From the NCBI GenBank assembly GCA_964405075.1, contig CAYOMP010000007.1, forward strand, positions 1 to 47,151: a DNA stretch of 47,151 bases, written 5' to 3'. The stretch is from CAYOMP01 sp964405075. GTDB lineage: Bacteria; Bacillota; Clostridia; Lachnospirales; Lachnospiraceae. The notes below the pieces were generated by a model, which worked only from the letters and a program-made list of their open reading frames with translations, had not been told where the DNA came from and searched no databases. The translations under genes were made by a program, and so were the position numbers. How positions within the stretch are numbered: the stretch's first letter is position 1; each line of letters starts with the position of its first letter. Of this stretch, positions 43,162-47,151 are shown one piece after another.

Positions 43162-44313
43162 CTATACAGACATTAATGCTATCAGCATTTTCTCTAATTT
43201 AAATACTGGTTCCTTACACATAATTTCTTCTAATAAATTTAGATTTTCGTCTGAATGTTCAACTTCTCTGGAATATTTATAACAAATATTAATCTGGTCT
43301 TCAATTGAAAACTTTCCTTCATTATTTACCCAAATAGCCACATCTAATTCTCTTAAAATCATGGTAGACATAAGTGCTAACTTCATCTTAGAATAAGCAT
43401 CTTCATCATATACTGCTCCGCAAAAATATGTAAATACAAAGTATACTGCCAACTGCTCATACTCATATTCTTTACCTTTATAGTATTCACTAAATTCCTT
43501 TTGATATTTGTTATATGATTCATAACCATTATTGTACAAAATTTTTCTATACTGATTAATCATATCAGTCCAGTTATCGTCTAATACTTCTAAGGCATCT
43601 AAACATCCCATTGCCTCATTCATTATCTCAAAACGTTCAATTTCTCTTGAACTATATCCGGCTAACTTTTTACAGAGTTTTTCTAATGATGTATCTTTTT
43701 GATATTTTTTCAACAAATTATCAATCTCAAACAATTCACCATTATCAATGCGACTTTGCATATCATGAACAAAACCTAATACTATACCCATTCTCTCATA
43801 TATGCTCAAATCTCTTTTTTGCAATATATCTATGGCAAAATCTCGCACATCCATCAGCTTGGTGAAGAGAAAATAATCAAAATCATCATATTCTTCTACT
43901 TCACATTCTTTCTCCTTAGATAAATATTTTACTTTTTTCTCATTAGAAAGAATAATCTTTGCTACTTCCGGACATGACAATGAGAGAGAAATCTCTCTCA
44001 CGTCTTCGAACTCCTCAATATGTCTTGGATATCTTTTGCAGGTCTTACATAAGTAGTCAGGACCTACCTCTGCATATAAATCACATAAATTCTCATCATT
44101 TAGAAATGCACATCTTTTTTCATACTGCTTAAATGTTCCTTCTAACCAGTTAATAGAATTATGCATTCTGCCTGCAAAATCACCCTTATATTTTTTATAC
44201 TTTTTCTTTGATTTCTTATCAATTACAATGCTCCATCCTGCACAACAGGTATCAGGACATTTATCTGCTATACATTGAAATCGATTATAATAGTTTGGTA
44301 CTGTTAATAACAC
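43162..44313 (-). CDS. fliB: Flagellin lysine-N-methylase
   Basis: 383 residues. The Cys-rich N-terminus (CIADKCPDTCCAGW, then CAFLNDENLC, YLCKTCKRYPR and LSLSCPE) is the FliB signature and probably binds an iron-sulfur or zinc centre. The enzyme adds methyl groups to lysines of flagellin. It starts with GTG at 44313, with GAGGAG 7 bases upstream. The rest is helical without other motifs. It implies a flagellated host; no flagellar structural genes are in the window. HypB lies 18 bases upstream on the same strand. Confidence 0.9.
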   Translation of the reverse strand: MLLTVPNYYNRFQCIADKCPDTCCAGWSIVIDKKSKKKYKKYKGDFAGRMHNSINWLEGTFKQYEKRCAFLNDENLCDLYAEVGPDYLCKTCKRYPRHIEEFEDVREISLSLSCPEVAKIILSNEKKVKYLSKEKECEVEEYDDFDYFLFTKLMDVRDFAIDILQKRDLSIYERMGIVLGFVHDMQSRIDNGELFEIDNLLKKYQKDTSLEKLCKKLAGYSSREIERFEIMNEAMGCLDALEVLDDNWTDMINQYRKILYNNGYESYNKYQKEFSEYYKGKEYEYEQLAVYFVFTYFCGAVYDEDAYSKMKLALMSTMILRELDVAIWVNNEGKFSIEDQINICYKYSREVEHSDENLNLLEEIMCKEPVFKLEKMLIALMSV

Positions 44314-44331
44314 TTTAATTCTCCTCGAATT

Positions 44332-45003
44332 TTAGTCATTCTGCCATTCTTTAACCTGTTCTCTTAACCAATCGGCCCACTCTTGCATTCCTTCACCTGT
44401 CTTTGCACAAATTGGAATAACCTTGATATTAGGATTAATAGCCTTTGCCCTTTCTTCACATATTTTAAGATCAAAATCAAAATATTTCATTACGTCAATT
44501 TTATTAACTAACAAAACATCAACAACAGAAAACATCAAAGGATATTTAAGTGGTTTATCATCGCCTTCCGGAACACTAAGAATCATAGCATTTTTTGAAG
44601 AACCTGTATCAAATTCCGCAGGACATACCAGATTACCTACATTTTCCAGAATAGCCAAGTCCACATCTTCTGTGCCAAGACCTTCTAACCCCTGTTTAGT
44701 CATAGAAGCATCCAAATGACACATTCCACCTGTATGTAACTGAATAACCTTAGCTCCTGTCTTTGAAATAGTATCCGCATCAACATCTGAATCAATGTCA
44801 GCTTCCATTACACCTATGTTCATTTCATCTTTTAACATTTCAATAGTCCTTGTTAAAGTAGTAGTTTTTCCTGAACCTGGTGATGACATTAAGTTAAGTA
44901 AGAATGTTTTACTTTTCTTTAACTCTGTTCTTAATTTATCTGCCTCTTTATCATTGTTATCGAATACACTCTGTTTAATTTCTAAAATCTTATATTTTTC
45001 CAT
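44332..45003 (-). CDS. hypB: Hydrogenase nickel incorporation GTPase HypB
   Basis: 223 residues. P-loop SSPGSGKTT (40-48), MEADIDSDVDAD (switch I-like), HTGGMCHLDASM with the Cys-His nickel/zinc site at the dimer face, ENVGNLVCPAEFD (G3 and the second metal Cys), LVNKID (G4) and ICAKTGEGM (G5). It lacks the His-rich N-terminal nickel store found in some HypB, so it is the short form. It hands nickel to [NiFe]-hydrogenase, or to urease in some organisms. No hypA or hydrogenase genes are here. GGAG lies 8 bases before the ATG. Confidence 0.95.
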   Translation of the reverse strand: MEKYKILEIKQSVFDNNDKEADKLRTELKKSKTFLLNLMSSPGSGKTTTLTRTIEMLKDEMNIGVMEADIDSDVDADTISKTGAKVIQLHTGGMCHLDASMTKQGLEGLGTEDVDLAILENVGNLVCPAEFDTGSSKNAMILSVPEGDDKPLKYPLMFSVVDVLLVNKIDVMKYFDFDLKICEERAKAINPNIKVIPICAKTGEGMQEWADWLREQVKEWQND

Positions 45004-45041
45004 TTTTCATTCTCCATTCTTTTTTATACTATAAAATGTTA

Positions 45042-45740
45042 CTAATTCTTTTCAGCTTGAACCTTTGCAATTCTATTCTTTATTTCCTCCATTCTCTTAT
45101 CAAGTGCAGCACTTATTTCTGAACATTCCACAAGTTCTCTGGCTAATACCTGTGCTTCATCCTCATCAATATGTTTCTTATATCTTAGCTTATGCTCAAT
45201 ACTTGCCCAAAAATCCATGGCTATAGTTCTTAACTGAACCTCCACCTTAACGTCCTTTTTTTCATCCTTTAAAAATATTGGAACTGAAACAATTAAATGA
45301 AGACTTCTGTATCCACTTTCCTTTGGATTTTTAATATAATCTCTTTTTTCTATAAGTGTTATATCATCCTGGGCAAGTAAACAATCTGCCAACATATAAA
45401 TATCCTCCGGAAAAGAGCAAACCACTCTGACTCCCGCAACATCATTTATATTTTTCTCAATTGATTCCAATGATATAGGAAGGTCTTTACGGACAAGCTT
45501 TTGCATAATGCCTTCTCTTGATTTAAGTCTGGTTTTAATAGTTTCAATAGGATTTCTATCATACTGTAATGAAAACTGTTCATTTAATACCTTAAACTTC
45601 GTTTCCACTTCCATAATTGCACATTTATATTGAGACATTAAGCTCTCAAAAGGCATCGTATTTTCCTGTACTGCTGATAATACCTCATCACTGAAAATAC
45701 TTTTCGTTAATTCTTTTTGTATTTGTTCAAAAAAATTCAT
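45042..45740 (-). CDS. Small alarmone synthetase, (p)ppGpp synthetase domain only (RelQ/RelP-like)
   Basis: 232 residues. The N-terminal helices lead into the RelA/SpoT synthetase fold: IKTRLKSREGIMQKL, VAGVRVVCSFPEDIY, then YIKNPKESGYRSLHLIVSVP (ATP and GDP/GTP loops) and KVEVQLRTIAMDFWASIEHKLRYK (catalytic Glu in the EVQLRT motif). No hydrolase (HD), TGS or ACT domain. It makes the stress signal (p)ppGpp. The start at 45740 has AGGAG 6 bases upstream; the longer frame begins with TTG. 38 bases upstream of hypB. Confidence 0.92.
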   Translation of the reverse strand: MNFFEQIQKELTKSIFSDEVLSAVQENTMPFESLMSQYKCAIMEVETKFKVLNEQFSLQYDRNPIETIKTRLKSREGIMQKLVRKDLPISLESIEKNINDVAGVRVVCSFPEDIYMLADCLLAQDDITLIEKRDYIKNPKESGYRSLHLIVSVPIFLKDEKKDVKVEVQLRTIAMDFWASIEHKLRYKKHIDEDEAQVLARELVECSEISAALDKRMEEIKNRIAKVQAEKN

Positions 45741-45796
45741 ACGCAACTCCTATTTTCTTCAGTAAATACTTGATTCGCTAATACTTCCTTTTCTCC

Positions 45797-47122
45797 TTAT
45801 AATAAATTACAATTTTCAATAATTGTCTTTTTATCTGACCACCCCTTTAAGTATGGTTCTTTCTTACTTACTTCAAACTCTCGAATTTTTAACCCATCAA
45901 TACCATAAGCATACAGTGCCGGAACCTCGTGTTCATACTTACCTCTAATAGATGGTTGTTCATCAAACATTCCACTATCTAATTTCCCCTGTTTTGCCAT
46001 TGTTAATGTAACATCCTGAATTTTGATATTTTCTATTGGACAACCCTCATCGCCTCGCATAAAAATACCTGCTTCAGAAGTCATTTCAATATCCTTAAAA
46101 ACCACATTACGAATAATTCCTGTATTTTTTATCTCCTGTCCTTCATATCGGTAGGTATTAGAAATAAATATCGGTTCACCCTTACCCCACCAGCCTGGAT
46201 GACCTGGCTGATTGAATCTATCAGCATATCTTCTAACACTACCTACTAAATCATGAATTTTGATATTTTCTATGGTAGCACCATCTCTAACCCAAATACC
46301 AATTCCCCTTGAGCAATCCTTAATAACACAATCCGAAAGAATAACATTCTTAATTCCCTTATATGTTTCTGTACCAATTTTTAATGCAGAATCATGGGAA
46401 TGCAAAACACAGTTACTAATTACAATATTTTCGCACGCACCATATTTCTTACCCATCTCAAGAGTATTCTTAACTACGATAGCATCATCGCCTGCTTCAA
46501 TTATGCAGTTGCTGATAACTACATCCTGACATGAATCCGGATCAATACCATCATTATTTGCCCCTCTGACATCATTAAATATCTTAACACTATCTACGAT
46601 AACATGCTTACATCCTGCCATATGTAATGTCCAAAATGCTGCATCCTTAAAAGTAATTCCTTTAACTGTAAGATTCGTAATATCTTCAAAAAACGTTGTT
46701 CTTGGTCTTAATCCGGATAACCCCTTGGGACATTCTTCATATCCACCATCTGCTCCGTCTTCAAAGAACACCTTATCACCTTGTCCATAAATTACACCTT
46801 CACCTGAAATAGTAATATTATCTTCATGGAATGCACAAAGAAAACATCCTCCTTCCCAGCCACTGTCGTTAGTGTTAGTTTCAAAATCCTTAGTGTAATT
46901 AATAATGTCTTCTTCTCTAAGACTACTAATAAGGACAGCTCCTTGTTCAAGATACAAATTTACATTACTTTTTAGTTGTAATGTACCACTTAAAAAATTA
47001 CCAGCCGGTACATATACCTTACCTCCACCAGCAAGTGTACACTCATTAATTGCCTTTTGAATAGCCTTCTGATTATTGGTTATTCCATCTGCTATTGCCC
47101 CATAATCTACTATATTGTACAT
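45797..47122 (-). CDS. Glycoside hydrolase family 28 (polygalacturonase-like), no signal peptide
   Basis: 441 residues. IVDYGAIADGITNNQKAIQKAINEC is the N-terminal pectin-hydrolase lead, followed by a right-handed beta-helix. Active-site motifs are NNDGIDPDS (Asn189-Asp194), EAGDDAIVVK with Asp212/213, and SHDSALKIG with His243; RGIGIWVRDG stands in the last-motif region. All catalytic Asp are present. There is no signal peptide or membrane helix, so it should act inside the cell on imported galacturonide oligomers. AAGGAG lies 5-6 bases before the ATG. The right edge of the window is 29 bases past the start. Confidence 0.9.
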   Translation of the reverse strand: MYNIVDYGAIADGITNNQKAIQKAINECTLAGGGKVYVPAGNFLSGTLQLKSNVNLYLEQGAVLISSLREEDIINYTKDFETNTNDSGWEGGCFLCAFHEDNITISGEGVIYGQGDKVFFEDGADGGYEECPKGLSGLRPRTTFFEDITNLTVKGITFKDAAFWTLHMAGCKHVIVDSVKIFNDVRGANNDGIDPDSCQDVVISNCIIEAGDDAIVVKNTLEMGKKYGACENIVISNCVLHSHDSALKIGTETYKGIKNVILSDCVIKDCSRGIGIWVRDGATIENIKIHDLVGSVRRYADRFNQPGHPGWWGKGEPIFISNTYRYEGQEIKNTGIIRNVVFKDIEMTSEAGIFMRGDEGCPIENIKIQDVTLTMAKQGKLDSGMFDEQPSIRGKYEHEVPALYAYGIDGLKIREFEVSKKEPYLKGWSDKKTIIENCNLL

Positions 47123-47151
47123 TTTTTCTCCTTTTTTATATTATTTTAATT

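Noticed and set aside
1..47151. Phage, plasmid or transposase genes
   Set aside because: No integrase, capsid, replication or transposase motif was seen in any frame; the only mobile-like item is the 142-bp element.

Overview
The window is AT-rich DNA with long, closely packed, mostly minus-strand operons, strong AGGAGG-type ribosome sites and sigma-A promoters. It points to a low-GC Gram-positive of the Lachnospiraceae type. A flagellin lysine methylase (FliB) suggests a motile host, and a GH28 pectin-degrading enzyme suggests a plant-polysaccharide user. Lachnospira or a near relative would fit, but the genus is inference. There are two 10-N assembly gaps (5583-5592, 20209-20218), both inside genes. 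No rRNA, tRNA, CRISPR array, integrase or transposase was seen.

About 37 kb is one large cell-surface glycopolymer locus. From left to right: (1) 1-9.2 kb, minus strand: a lipoteichoic-acid-synthase-like gene broken by an in-frame stop at the left edge, then a four-gene operon for a GT-C membrane glycosyltransferase, a second LTA-synthase-like phosphotransferase, a polysaccharide pyruvyl transferase and a secreted beta-helix protein. (2) 9.3-11.9 kb, plus strand: a GT2 glycosyltransferase with an unassigned C-terminal half and a divergent relative of CDP-glycerol phosphotransferases. (3) 11.9-19.9 kb, minus strand: a seven-gene wall teichoic acid operon with its own promoter. It encodes three TagB/TagF-type polyol-phosphate transferases (one a tandem fusion with a degenerate second half), TarI and TarJ for CDP-ribitol, and the TagG/TagH exporter. 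(4) 20.0-24.6 kb, minus strand: two tandem copies of a two-gene membrane-protein module, and RmlD (rhamnose). (5) 24.6-28.0 kb: a long divergent spacer carrying a 142-bp inverted-repeat element in the leader of a plus-strand GT14/GT-C pair. (6) 28.0-33.6 kb, minus strand: an amino-sugar/lipid-linked-sugar operon (DegT aminotransferase, FdtA-type ketoisomerase, GtrB-like transferase, GtrA flippase, GT-C transferase), which resembles a three-component extracytoplasmic glycosylation system. (7) 33.6-37.2 kb: an anchored SGNH hydrolase, an acyltransferase-3 and a sugar nucleotidyltransferase.

The locus reads as making, exporting and decorating a phosphopolyol-type anionic polymer. TarI and TarJ supply CDP-ribitol, TagB/F-like enzymes polymerise inside the cell, TagGH exports, and LTA-synthase-like, GT-C, acyl and pyruvyl enzymes modify it, partly outside the membrane. 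Start-of-pathway genes (tagO, tagA, tagD, rmlABC) are not in the window.

From 37.3 kb on the content is unrelated: a PadR regulator with an unusual operator array and its HAAS-type membrane partner, a 961-residue protein with repeated helical modules and zinc ribbons that I cannot assign, an MFS transporter, FliB, HypB, a small alarmone synthetase, and an intracellular-looking GH28.
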